From: an uncultured Flavobacteriales bacterium
GTDB lineage: Bacteria; Bacteroidota; Bacteroidia; Flavobacteriales_G; Salibacteraceae
DNA length: 64,000 nucleotides
NCBI GenBank assembly: GCA_943788725.1
Contig: CALSRJ010000001.1
Location: 742,861-806,860, forward strand
Direction of reading: 5' to 3'
Program-made: the position numbers and the translations under genes
In this document: piece by piece, positions 16,193 through 24,550 of the stretch
How positions within the stretch are numbered: position 1 is the stretch's first letter
How the letters are laid out: every line of letters begins with the position of its first letter
Notes under the pieces: generated by a model
The model's input: only the letters and a program-made list of their open reading frames with translations
Told to the model about the DNA's origin: nothing
The model's database searches: none

Positions 16193-16678
16193 ATGCTGCG
16201 TCAAACTCCACAGATTGTGCACAAGGAAGGCCAATCGTTCATCGGCTATAATACTCAAACCTCCTTCGCGCACAACAGGACGTTTCAGCTTTGGAATCGA
16301 TTTATGCCAAAGCGTAGTTCTATCAAGACGGCCATAGGTATTGAACTGTATTCTATTGATGTGTATCCCCCAGGCTTCTATACTCGATTCAACCCTGAGG
16401 TTGAGTTTATCAAATGGGCGGCGGTCAAGGTTGCTCCATAGAGCGAAATACCCGATGGATTTGAGCTTCTTGAAGTGGCAGAAGGGGTCTTTGCCGTGTT
16501 TTCCTTCAAAGGAAAGCCGAGTGAATCTCGGCCGTTTTTTGAATGGGTTTTTCAAGAATGGATCCCCAATTCCGCCTATGAACTCGATGAACGCCCTCAC
16601 ATAGCTGTAATGGGTGAACGATATTTAGGGGAGGACCCTGCCTCTGAGGAGGAGATTTGGATTCCCCTGAAAAATTGA
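16193..16678 (+). pseudogene. GyrI-like effector-binding domain gene interrupted by one in-frame TAG
   Basis: The track splits this into two ORFs (16193-16441 and 16475-16678), but both are in the same frame, separated by a single TAG at 16439-16441. Read through, it gives about 161 codons that match a GyrI/AraC effector-binding domain end to end: 'HKEGQSFIGYNTQTS' at the front, 'FIKWAAVKVAP' before the stop, then 'SEIPDGFELLEVAEGVFAVFSFKG', 'EWIPNSAYELDERPH' and the terminal 'SEEEIWIPLKN'. No other frameshift is apparent. Such proteins bind small molecules. The simplest reading is a recent nonsense mutation; a sequencing error or readthrough are alternatives. This stretch also fills the otherwise gene-free 16075-16721 interval. 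Confidence 0.8.
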
Positions 16679-16721
16679 GATTAGCATTTGCGCATCCACC
16701 TTTTGATTGCATCTTTTGGGG

Positions 16722-17126
16722 ATGAAAAAGGATAGCTATGCCTCTGCCATTACCACGATTTTAGTGGTAAGCGACGTCAAACGATCAACCCAATGGTACA
16801 CTGATGTACTCGGCGCTGAGCTCTACCGCGCTTATGGAGGCGATTCCGTAGTACTTCAATTCCTTGGTCAATGGCTGCTTTTGGTGACGGGTGGAGCTCC
16901 TACTGCAGATAAGCCTAGCACTTATATGAATCCTCCTAAGGATGCTGACGATGTCAGCCATGCCTTTACCTTGAGGGTAGAGGATTGCGAAGCGAGTTAT
17001 CACCTGCTGAAAGATCGGGGTGCTTCGTTCATAACTCCACCCGTGCAAAATGGAGCGGAGACGCGCTGCTTTTTTCGAAATCCCGACGGACACCTGTTTG
17101 AAATCAGTGCCTATGACCCCGCCTAA
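16722..17126 (+). CDS. VOC superfamily (glyoxalase/dioxygenase-like) protein
   Basis: The 134-residue product has two beta-alpha-beta-beta-beta modules: 'AITTILVVSDVKRSTQWYTDVLGAELY' opens the first and 'HAFTLRVEDCEASYHLLKDRGASFI' the second. It ends with 'RCFFRNPDGHLFEISAY', where the closing Glu is the usual metal ligand. This is the vicinal oxygen chelate fold; substrates range from methylglyoxal adducts to antibiotics, so none is assigned. The ATG at 16722 is preferred to the TTG at 16707. The last four bases overlap the convergent AraC gene. Confidence 0.83.
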   Translation: MKKDSYASAITTILVVSDVKRSTQWYTDVLGAELYRAYGGDSVVLQFLGQWLLLVTGGAPTADKPSTYMNPPKDADDVSHAFTLRVEDCEASYHLLKDRGASFITPPVQNGAETRCFFRNPDGHLFEISAYDPA

Positions 17127-18133
17127 TTTGCTTGTGCTCTGAATTGCACCGGCGTCATCTGCGTCCACCTCTTAAACGAACGCACGAATGCACTGGCATC
17201 TGCATAATCGAGCAGGTAGGCTACCTCGGAAATGGACAACTCATCCTTCTTTAAATAGTTCATCGCAAATTCCTTTCTGAGCTCGTCAATAAGTTGCTTG
17301 TAGGTGTGCCCATCTTCCTTCAACTTTCGTTGGAAGGTGCGAACACTCATATTAAGGTGGGCCGCAATCTGTTCTATGGAAGGGAATTCAGGCTTCACCA
17401 AATTTACCACTGCCCGCTTCACTTGGCTGTAGAAGCCAAGTTCATTTCTCAGGCTCCGCTCTTTCTCTTCCGCGTGCGAAACCAAAATCCGCAACAAGGC
17501 GAAGTCACTTGTAACGACAGGTGACTCGATGTGTTTTTCGTCAAAAATGATGGCGTTTTCTTCGCGTTCAAAGCGCACTGCGCAACCCACTACGCGCTCC
17601 ACATCTGCGGGCTCTGGCGGCGCCTCACAAGTCAACCAAACTTCTTTTGGAACGTGCGTGTTCCGCGTAATCGATTGAAACTCGCGGACCGTAAACGCCA
17701 GGTAACCATAAACGGTTTGCTCTACGCTCACTTTGGACTGATCCGCCCATTCTTTGACAGGACGCAGGGTCAACTTGTAATCAGTCCCCATGCGGTGGAG
17801 CTCGGTAGGCAAGGCGCTGCATCCTAAGTTGGCAAATTCACAGCAATATTCGAGCGCCTGGCGAACGGTGGCACTTGTCTGTGCAATCTGATTTATGAGT
17901 CCTGCGGCTGCAAGGTTCAAATGCTCGCCGCCGTGCAATCCGAACAGGGGATCGCCTGTCTTTTCCATGGCACTTTCAATGACGGCGTTGTATATGTCTT
18001 GTCCAAACCGACAATCTTCCTGGCTCAGTTCTTCCATGGTGAGGCCAGTTAGTCCAATCAGTGCCTTACTGTCGGCACCTAACTGACCGGCAAAATCGAT
18101 CATACTCAACACAAATCTCCCATTGAAATGCAT
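17123..18133 (-). CDS. AraC-family transcriptional regulator with N-terminal arabinose-binding-like domain
   Basis: The protein is 336 residues. Residues about 20-190 match the 'arabinose_bd' type sensor domain found in OruR/VirS-like regulators ('GDPLFGLHGGEHLNLAAAGLINQIAQTS', 'CEFANLGCSALPTELHRMG'). The C-terminal 100 residues are two AraC helix-turn-helix motifs: 'SIEQIAAHLNMSVRTFQRKLKEDG' and 'SISEVAYLLDYADASAFVRSFKRW', ending 'MTPVQFRAQ'. It probably activates nearby genes in response to a small hydrophobic ligand; the divergent SRPBCC gene is a candidate target by position only. The 3' end overlaps the VOC gene by four bases. Confidence 0.9.
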   Translation of the reverse strand: MHFNGRFVLSMIDFAGQLGADSKALIGLTGLTMEELSQEDCRFGQDIYNAVIESAMEKTGDPLFGLHGGEHLNLAAAGLINQIAQTSATVRQALEYCCEFANLGCSALPTELHRMGTDYKLTLRPVKEWADQSKVSVEQTVYGYLAFTVREFQSITRNTHVPKEVWLTCEAPPEPADVERVVGCAVRFEREENAIIFDEKHIESPVVTSDFALLRILVSHAEEKERSLRNELGFYSQVKRAVVNLVKPEFPSIEQIAAHLNMSVRTFQRKLKEDGHTYKQLIDELRKEFAMNYLKKDELSISEVAYLLDYADASAFVRSFKRWTQMTPVQFRAQAN

Positions 18134-18240
18134 ACCTCAAAAATAGGCAGCTTATCTTTTGGCACGAAATGTCAATACAATGGCACTTACTGAAAGCCCT
18201 TCTGATCATTGAAAGATGAGTTTTGTTCCATCAAAAACAA

Positions 18241-18687
18241 ATGACAATGAAATCAATAAAGACTGCCATTACCATCAACGCTCCCGCTGAAACGATATGG
18301 AATATTTTAGCCCATACCGCTGCTTATCCAACATGGAATCCACTTGTCGTCACTTTGAACGGTGAGCTGAAAGAAGGAAACAACATCGAGATCCACGTTA
18401 GCTTGGGAAAGGACAAACCATCCGTATTTAAACCCAGATTGCTCGTCGTAAAAAAAGACACTGAGTTGCGATGGATAGGAAGCTTGTTCGTAAAAGGACT
18501 TTTCGATGGAGAGCATTCCTTCCAGCTCGAGCCCCAAGCCGACGGAAGCGTTCGTTTCGTACATGAAGAGGTATTCACGGGGATGCTCTCTTCCCTCATT
18601 TTTGGAATGATTGGAAAGGATACACTCGCAGGGTTCAATGCAATGAATGAAGCATTGAAGCACCGAGCTGAAGCCATGAACGGCTAA
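18241..18687 (+). CDS. SRPBCC (START-like) domain protein
   Basis: A 148-residue protein with the START/Bet v1-like pattern: 'KTAITINAPAETIWNILAHTAAYPTWNPLV' at the N-terminus and the long C-terminal helix 'DTLAGFNAMNEALKHRAEAM' that closes the hydrophobic pocket. These proteins bind lipids or other hydrophobic ligands. The track start (18223) is a TTG; the ATG at 18241 or the one two codons later (MKSIKT) is more likely. It is divergent from the AraC regulator and 10 bases upstream of the small membrane protein, likely in one transcript with it. Confidence 0.82.
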   Translation: MTMKSIKTAITINAPAETIWNILAHTAAYPTWNPLVVTLNGELKEGNNIEIHVSLGKDKPSVFKPRLLVVKKDTELRWIGSLFVKGLFDGEHSFQLEPQADGSVRFVHEEVFTGMLSSLIFGMIGKDTLAGFNAMNEALKHRAEAMNG

Positions 18688-18697
18688 TTACATTGAC

Positions 18698-19072
18698 ATG
18701 AATAACTTGAAACGAGCTCTGACGGCCAATGCGCTGTTCAGTGGAACCAGCGCGACGGTCGCGCTGGTCTTTGCAAATGAGGTTGCTTTTTGGAGGGGTG
18801 TTCCCAATGCCTGGATGCTCCGCTTCATCGGAATAGGTTTGTCGGTCTTTTGCATAGGCTTGACACTACTGATCCGACAAGCAAGGCCCAATCCTAAACT
18901 AGCCTGGACAATCGTGTTTCAAGACCTGCTCTGGGTGTTGGGCAGCAGTTTGATTTTGCTCTTTCCTCCTGCTGATTTTAGCGTTGGTGGTAAGTTGCTC
19001 ATCGCGGTCATCGCACTCATTGTAGGCCTGTTGGCTCTTTGGCAAATCATGGCCTTGAGAAAACTTAAGTGA
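18698..19072 (+). CDS. small integral membrane protein, four predicted TM segments
   Basis: A 124-residue hydrophobic protein with segments around residues 12-30, 42-60, 70-88 and 97-116 ('FIGIGLSVFCIGLTLLI', 'LLWVLGSSLILLFPP', 'LLIAVIALIVGLLALWQIMAL'). It lacks recognisable catalytic residues. It follows the SRPBCC gene by 10 bases, a pairing I recall from other Bacteroidota. Function unknown. Confidence 0.72.
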   Translation: MNNLKRALTANALFSGTSATVALVFANEVAFWRGVPNAWMLRFIGIGLSVFCIGLTLLIRQARPNPKLAWTIVFQDLLWVLGSSLILLFPPADFSVGGKLLIAVIALIVGLLALWQIMALRKLK

Positions 19073-19112
19073 TGGACAATTGCTATCTTTCCATCCTTAA
19101 AACCAATCTATT

Positions 19113-19571
19113 ATGCGATTGCCCCTACTTTCCCTTTTTCTTCTTCTTGGATTGATCTTCACCGCCTGCGAGAAGATGGACAACGATAAATGCCATGAGA
19201 AGCAAACGTGTGACTACTGCGACGACAAGGACTGGGATGACAAGGATCATCAAGACGGCGACGATGACAACGACAAAGGCGACACAGACAAGGCAAGCGA
19301 TAAGGCTGAAAATGATCAAAAGAGCACGGATGAAGCCTGGGAAAAGACCATCGTAGAACCACTTGTGTTGAACGAAGATTGCGGATGCTATACAGCGGGA
19401 ATAATCAAGTATGTGAGCGGTGATGATGTCGTCCTAGTGAAATACGACAATAAGGACTGCGATGGCAAGGCCTACAAGATTTACTGCGACGACGGAGACT
19501 GCGAGAGCGAAAAAGCGAAATGCTGTGTTTTCAACCAGAAATGTAAGGAGACCACCAAGCTGAAGGACTAA
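19113..19571 (+). CDS. Asp/Cys-rich lipoprotein of unknown function
   Basis: The 152-residue product carries a lipoprotein signal with lipobox F-T-A-C (Cys19). The next 55 residues are extraordinarily acidic (runs such as DDKDWDDKDHQDGDDDNDKGD) and include Cys-x2-Cys pairs (TCDYCDD). The C-terminal part is a compact Cys-rich domain ('EDCGCYTAGIIKYV', 'NKDCDGKAYKIYCDDGDCES', 'AKCCVFNQKC') with about ten cysteines and a beta-strand pattern. The acidic linker could bind Ca2+ or other cations, and the Cys-rich end could be disulfide-stabilised; both are inferences. Signal and lipobox are clear, and a strong terminator follows, supporting a real transcribed gene. Confidence 0.7.
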   Translation: MRLPLLSLFLLLGLIFTACEKMDNDKCHEKQTCDYCDDKDWDDKDHQDGDDDNDKGDTDKASDKAENDQKSTDEAWEKTIVEPLVLNEDCGCYTAGIIKYVSGDDVVLVKYDNKDCDGKAYKIYCDDGDCESEKAKCCVFNQKCKETTKLKD

Positions 19572-19616
19572 AGTCTCGTCGAACAGCGATCCGACGCAGC
19601 ACAATTACGAACAATC

Positions 19617-19640
19617 AAAGGCCATTGAGTTGGCCTTTTT
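19617..19640 (+). terminator. Rho-independent terminator after the Asp-rich lipoprotein gene
   Basis: AAAGGCCA and TGGCCTTTTT form an eight-base stem with a six-base loop and a T-run, 46 bases past the stop. Confidence 0.82.
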
Positions 19641-19679
19641 CGTTGTCAAGCCTCAATAGCTTCTCCTCGCTGGTGGTTT

Positions 19680-19687
19680 TATATTTG
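19680..19687 (+). promoter_or_regulatory. -7 promoter box for the PNGase F-like gene
   Basis: TATATTTG is an exact TAnnTTTG match, 18 bases before the ATG at 19706. Confidence 0.5.
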
Positions 19688-19705
19688 TAATCCAATTTTA
19701 CATCT

Positions 19706-22700
19706 ATGCATTTGACCGCTCGCCTCCTGGTACTGCTTTTTGTGGCTGTTTTGATTCAGCCCGCTCAAGCCCAAGACACTACCATCATTCAAACCTTCAC
19801 TTTCAGCGACATCACCAAACGGCGCGATGTGTTTGCATTTCCTTCAGGAGACCAAGAGTGGCGAAAGATCTTGATGTACAAGACATTGAAATGCGACAAT
19901 GCCACCACACAAGACAACTATGCATGTGGCGAGTGGGATTACCTGACCTACACTTTTGTCTACGACCATACGGGTGAACTCGATTCAACCGAGGTAGTCC
20001 ATCCGTTTTTCTTAGCGGGCGGTTTGGACATGGATACGGCTTACTACCACAATGCCCCTATGCACAACGTACACCAACGAGCACAGCAGCAACTCGTCAT
20101 CGACAGTGTGCTTTCTGAAACCTCATTCTCCATCACTTCGGGTACAGGCACGTCCAACCTTGTTTTGCCGAGCAGTGCACCAGCGTCAAGGTTTCAATTC
20201 ATATTGGATCAAGCAGATCTATCCGCAAGTGGATTGGCTGCCGATACGATAGACCGCATGGAACTGATGCTGGACCAATTGGGATCTGAGCTCAAGCATT
20301 TCACCGTGCGCCTAGCTCACACTTCATCCACGTCATTGAGCGCCTTTGCCAATCCAAGCTTTACGACGGTATATGAGCGCAATACTTTGTTTACCGCAAC
20401 GGGTTCTCAAGTCCTCAACTTCACGAGTCCTTTCGAATGGAATGGCACTTCTTCCATTCTTGTTGAACTCAGCTTCACCAATGATGCTGCCGGCACGAAC
20501 AACATCGTTGCAAGCGGAACCCAAACGGGCAATGGTGTATACGCTAACGGCGAAGATGGATACGCTTCGTTCGGTGACAACAGTCGCATCGAAGTCCCTC
20601 TTGGTGCGGTCGACTTCGGTGATGAGGTCACCATCAGCTTTTGGAGTTACGGAGACGAAAACATCCTACCGGTCAACACATCCGTATTCGAAGCTGCCAA
20701 CCACATTGGACAACGTGTACTCAACGTGCACCTTCCTTGGAGCAACGGAAGTGTATACTGGGATGCTGGTGAAGGATCGGGATACGACCGCATCAACAAA
20801 GCTTCAAATGCAGCGCAATTCAGTGGTACTTGGACGCACTGGGCTTTTACCAAGAATGCTACTACAGGTACGATGAAAATCTTCCTGAACGGAACCCAGT
20901 GGATGAGTGGAACGGACAAGAACCGCACGCTTGGAGAGATCAGAAACCTGATCATCGGTCGTGGACTTAATGGCAATCCGTACCCAGGTAAAATCGATGA
21001 GTTTCAGATGTGGACCAAGGAACTTTCCGAGCAAGAGATTCAAGATTGGATGAACAAATCAGTTGATGCTACCCACCCACAGTACGCAGACCTTCTGCTC
21101 TACTTAGACTTTAATGATGGGTACACATTGCAGAATGCAGTATCCAGTGGCGTTGAAGCCTTCTGGCACGGTGCTCCGACTGTATCAGCCCACGAAGGTC
21201 AAGCGCTGTTCTTGAATCCAACCCTTACCAATGCGGTACCGACCGTTTCCCTTTTGCAAGGGTCTTACGCATCTTCATTGGTAACGGATACGGTAAGTGA
21301 TACAGTGGCAGTTGCCCCCTACTCCATTGTAGAATATACCGTGACTGGAAACACTATCCAGGCTACTTCAGCCAACTATCCTTCACGCGTTGGACATTCA
21401 TATGTATACGATGTGAACGGCAATGCCATCGATTCTACCTTCTACAATTCTACCCAATCTCAAATCAACAATGATTTAACCTATTTCTACGAGCCTTTCG
21501 AAGTCGTTGATCGCTACGAAATTGGTCGTTTCATTACTCCGTATGGTATTGGTTTGACCTTAGGTCCACAAGGATTTACTTGGATGTATGACGTCACCGA
21601 CTACGCCCACTTACTAGTCGATTCGGTCGACATTTCTAGCGGTAACCAGCAAGAGTTGCTCGACTTGAAATTTGTCATGATTTCTGGAACTCCTCCTGCA
21701 GAGGTCGTGTCATTTGATCGACCATGGGGTCCTTCCGCCTCCGTTCGATACAGCGCGCTTGACGACGATTCCCGAATGGAGCCTGTTGAGGTAACCGTCC
21801 ATCCTGATGCTGTTCGTCAAAAGGTTGTTACGAGACTTACCGGCCACGGACACAACAGCAACACCGGAAATTACCCTCACTGCTGCGAGTGGAAAGACAA
21901 TACACACTACCTCTACGTTGATGGTTCCAAATCAGCCGAATGGCACATTTGGCAGACCCACGATTGTGCATTGAATCCTGTCTATCCTCAAGGAGGAACA
22001 TGGCCTGGAGCGCGCGAAGGTTGGTGTCCTGGTGACGTGGTGAAAGACAACATGTTTGACATCACCGAAGACGTATCAGGCAGTAGCTATGAGCTCGACT
22101 ATCGCATCACACCGGTACCTTCCAGCAACCAAGGAATGGGCAATGGAAACTACGTAGTAGCCATGCATGTGCTTCAGTACGGTGAGCCCTCTTTTGCACT
22201 TGACGCGGAAGTATACGACGTCATACGTCCAAACGATCGACAGTATTATGGACGTACAAATCCTGTTTGCTTCGCTCCGACGGTTGTCATACGAAACAAT
22301 GGAAGCACGCCGCTGACCAGTGTAGACATTACGTATCAGGTTGCTGGTGGTTATCAGCGCGTCTTTGAATGGCACGGATACCTTGAATTCCTTGAGTCCG
22401 AAGAGGTCGAATTACCCTTTGAGAACGGTAGCTTTTACTTAGGTGATGGCACGAATAAATTCACAGCAACCGTTTCGAATCCAAACGGTGAGCAAGACCA
22501 ATACGCAGACAACGACGCATTCACCTCTTCCTTTGAATTGCCAGCCTATACCGAAGGTGCCGTGGTTCTTCAGTTCAAGACCAACACCTTCAAGAACGAA
22601 AACGACATCTACGTTTACGATGCTGCAAACAACCTCGTATTCTCTAAGAAAGGCGTGAACCTCGACGCGAACACGACCTACTGGGATACCCTGGACTTGG

Positions 22701-23176
22701 ACACTGGATGTTACCGCATGGAAATCACAGACTCTAAAGATGATGGACTCTCCTATTGGGCATGGCCGAATCAGGGTACTGGATTCGTTCGACTGTGGAA
22801 CGATGCAGGTGGCGTATTCAAAGTATTCGAAAGCGAATTTGGGCACAGCATCAACTTCTCCTTTACGATAGACGCGATGTCTGTTGAAGGATATGTATAC
22901 GAGCCCACCGGTCTCGAGGAGCTCGGTACAGAAAGCGTGGTCAACGTTTACCCGAACCCGAACGACGGCAGGTTCTATTTAGAGCTGATTGGCTTCGAAG
23001 GTGTTCAGCAGCTAGAAGTGGTGGACATGAGTGGCCAAATGGTCTACTCAAAATCACTCAACGTGCATCATGCCTATTTAGATCAAGTAGACCTCAGCCT
23101 TTCTGCGGGTGTCTACTTCGTTCGCGTGCAGAATGACAAGGGCGTGGTATCTAAGAAGATCGTGGTTGGGCAATGA
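19706..23176 (+). CDS. PNGase F-like secreted protein with LamG insert and T9SS sorting domain
   Basis: A 1156-residue exported protein (signal peptide to 'AQAQD'). Residues about 30-80 ('RDVFAFPSGDQEWRKILMYKTLKC', then C-G-E-W-D) match the start of the peptide-N-glycosidase F N-domain, including the catalytic Asp. The rest of that domain resumes only near residue 605 ('YEIGRFITPYG', 'MYDVTDYAHLL'). Between them lies a large insert containing a LamG/concanavalin-like domain (about 275-450). The PNGase F C-domain follows at about 705-790 ('CCEWKDNTH', 'PQGGTWPGAREGWCPGDVV'). The C-terminus is a T9SS sorting domain ('VYPNPNDGRFYLEL', 'KKIVVGQ'). It may act on glycoprotein N-glycans, but the E118 equivalent appears lost. 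Confidence 0.85.
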   Translation: MHLTARLLVLLFVAVLIQPAQAQDTTIIQTFTFSDITKRRDVFAFPSGDQEWRKILMYKTLKCDNATTQDNYACGEWDYLTYTFVYDHTGELDSTEVVHPFFLAGGLDMDTAYYHNAPMHNVHQRAQQQLVIDSVLSETSFSITSGTGTSNLVLPSSAPASRFQFILDQADLSASGLAADTIDRMELMLDQLGSELKHFTVRLAHTSSTSLSAFANPSFTTVYERNTLFTATGSQVLNFTSPFEWNGTSSILVELSFTNDAAGTNNIVASGTQTGNGVYANGEDGYASFGDNSRIEVPLGAVDFGDEVTISFWSYGDENILPVNTSVFEAANHIGQRVLNVHLPWSNGSVYWDAGEGSGYDRINKASNAAQFSGTWTHWAFTKNATTGTMKIFLNGTQWMSGTDKNRTLGEIRNLIIGRGLNGNPYPGKIDEFQMWTKELSEQEIQDWMNKSVDATHPQYADLLLYLDFNDGYTLQNAVSSGVEAFWHGAPTVSAHEGQALFLNPTLTNAVPTVSLLQGSYASSLVTDTVSDTVAVAPYSIVEYTVTGNTIQATSANYPSRVGHSYVYDVNGNAIDSTFYNSTQSQINNDLTYFYEPFEVVDRYEIGRFITPYGIGLTLGPQGFTWMYDVTDYAHLLVDSVDISSGNQQELLDLKFVMISGTPPAEVVSFDRPWGPSASVRYSALDDDSRMEPVEVTVHPDAVRQKVVTRLTGHGHNSNTGNYPHCCEWKDNTHYLYVDGSKSAEWHIWQTHDCALNPVYPQGGTWPGAREGWCPGDVVKDNMFDITEDVSGSSYELDYRITPVPSSNQGMGNGNYVVAMHVLQYGEPSFALDAEVYDVIRPNDRQYYGRTNPVCFAPTVVIRNNGSTPLTSVDITYQVAGGYQRVFEWHGYLEFLESEEVELPFENGSFYLGDGTNKFTATVSNPNGEQDQYADNDAFTSSFELPAYTEGAVVLQFKTNTFKNENDIYVYDAANNLVFSKKGVNLDANTTYWDTLDLDTGCYRMEITDSKDDGLSYWAWPNQGTGFVRLWNDAGGVFKVFESEFGHSINFSFTIDAMSVEGYVYEPTGLEELGTESVVNVYPNPNDGRFYLELIGFEGVQQLEVVDMSGQMVYSKSLNVHHAYLDQVDLSLSAGVYFVRVQNDKGVVSKKIVVGQ

Positions 23177-23406
23177 GCGCAGTGAGTAAACGCCTAAACT
23201 TCTACGAACAGCCCGGATCTTGAGGTGAATGCGTCATCACCTGCGCAAAGGGCACATCGCCCCAATAAGCATTGAACGGAGCCATTAGCCCCCGACAATC
23301 TGTTACCTGATTTTAATCCGACCGATACAATTGGTTATTATTGAAATAAGGTGATCCCTTTACTGGATGAGAATCCCGTCAGTCGTACCTGCTGATTCGA
23401 TGAAGA

Positions 23407-24015
23407 ATGGCGCGCAACAACGATCCTACAGGAGTGATTTCTGACCTACTGAAACTAATAGGTCAAATCGTTGAATTGGAGAAAGAGGAGGAGGCACTTA
23501 TCACGGCAAGCTTTACACCAAGGACCCTCAATAAAGGAGAGTTTTTCCTGCAATCGGAAGAGGTAAATGAATACGTCGCCTTTTTGGCAAAAGGCTTGGT
23601 CAGGTATTTTGTCTATAAGGATGATGAAGAGTCCACATTCGAATTCACGAAGGAAGGAGAGTTCATCGCCGACTATCAAAGCTTTAACCATAAAACGCCA
23701 TCCAAACAGAACATTCAAGCCATTGAAGATTGCGAGTTACTGATCATTTCACACGCTGACCTTCAGCACATTTTCCACTCCACCAAGCATGGAAACCTGA
23801 TTGGGCGCATCATCATTGAGCACCGCTTTGACATCATGGTCAACCAGTTATTGGCGATCTACATGCAAAGCCATGAAGAACGGTACCAGAATTTTGTGCG
23901 CCATTATGCGGACATTGCGCAGCGGATACCTCAGTATCTGATTGCTTCGTATGTAGGCGTTAAGCCCCCTTCTCTGAGCAGAATCAGGAGAAGATTTGTG
24001 AAGGGAAATTCTTAA
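23407..24015 (+). CDS. Crp/Fnr-family transcriptional regulator
   Basis: A 202-residue protein. Residues about 20-125 form a cyclic-nucleotide-binding-like beta roll ('TLNKGEFFLQSEEVNEYVAFLAKGLVRYFVYKDDEESTFEFTKEGEFIADYQSF'). The C-terminus holds a winged helix ('IPQYLIASYVGVKPPSLSRIRRRFV'). The cAMP-binding R-S motif is not retained, as is usual in Bacteroidota members, so the ligand is unknown. The start is the track ATG. The small membrane protein follows 61 bases downstream and may be its target or operon partner. Confidence 0.86.
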   Translation: MARNNDPTGVISDLLKLIGQIVELEKEEEALITASFTPRTLNKGEFFLQSEEVNEYVAFLAKGLVRYFVYKDDEESTFEFTKEGEFIADYQSFNHKTPSKQNIQAIEDCELLIISHADLQHIFHSTKHGNLIGRIIIEHRFDIMVNQLLAIYMQSHEERYQNFVRHYADIAQRIPQYLIASYVGVKPPSLSRIRRRFVKGNS

Positions 24016-24076
24016 CCCATGTTAATCAATGGGTTAGATCAATCAACCTAGGTTTGTCTTATCAAAACCACTCATT

Positions 24077-24448
24077 ATGACTGATCTGAAAAAGGCCATG
24101 ACCATCATTCGTTGGTCAGCTCGCGTTTCTGGCACCCTCATGCTACTTTTTGTGCTTTTCTTCGTCTTTGCGCACGTCTTTGGGGACTCAGAATCGGGGG
24201 AGGGATTTAGCAACACCAAGGAAGTCGTATCATTCATATGTTTCCCTATTGCCACCACTATCGGTTTGAGCTTAGCGCTCAAATGGGAAGGACTCGGAGG
24301 ATTGATTACTTTGCTGGGGATGATTGGGCTTCTTGCATTGAGGCCCGACTTGCTCAAAAGCCTCCTGATAATGATCCCCATCCTTCCAGGATTTCTGTAC
24401 ATCCTATATTGGGGAATGCGCAGCAAGTACCTGGACGATACAAATTAA
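24077..24448 (+). CDS. small integral membrane protein
   Basis: This 123-residue product is hydrophobic, with about four membrane segments ('VSGTLMLLFVLFFVFAHVF', 'VVSFICFPIATTIGLSLAL', 'LGGLITLLGMIGLLAL', 'LLIMIPILPGFLYILYW'). The first loop carries a short acidic stretch (GDSESGEG). The overall shape resembles unnamed Bacteroidota membrane proteins that accompany transcription regulators. No function assigned. Confidence 0.7.
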   Translation: MTDLKKAMTIIRWSARVSGTLMLLFVLFFVFAHVFGDSESGEGFSNTKEVVSFICFPIATTIGLSLALKWEGLGGLITLLGMIGLLALRPDLLKSLLIMIPILPGFLYILYWGMRSKYLDDTN

Positions 24449-24475
24449 CCTTATCCTGAACGCACTTAGACAAGA

Positions 24476-24507
24476 CAATTCCTGCTCCTATCGCGGAGCA
24501 GGAATTG
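24476..24507. terminator. perfect 13-bp stem-loop between convergent genes
   Basis: CAATTCCTGCTCC and its exact complement GGAGCAGGAATTG flank a six-base loop. It lies midway between converging genes, so it probably ends transcription from both sides, although neither flank has a proper T-run. Confidence 0.6.
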
Positions 24508-24550
24508 ATTGTATTGATATATTAAACCGTCTCGTACTTAAGAACCTATG

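Noticed and set aside
20346-20876. Forward ORF of 176 codons inside the PNGase F-like gene
   Set aside because: It is in another frame of the LamG region, with no signal peptide or motif.
23202-23313. Short reverse-strand frame of about 36 codons with a protein-like sequence (APFNAYWGDVPFAQ) in the gap before the Crp gene
   Set aside because: It could be the remnant of a gene's end, but it is too short, has no start-to-stop integrity (a TAA lies just upstream) and matches no family I know. The 230-base gap otherwise shows nothing recognisable.
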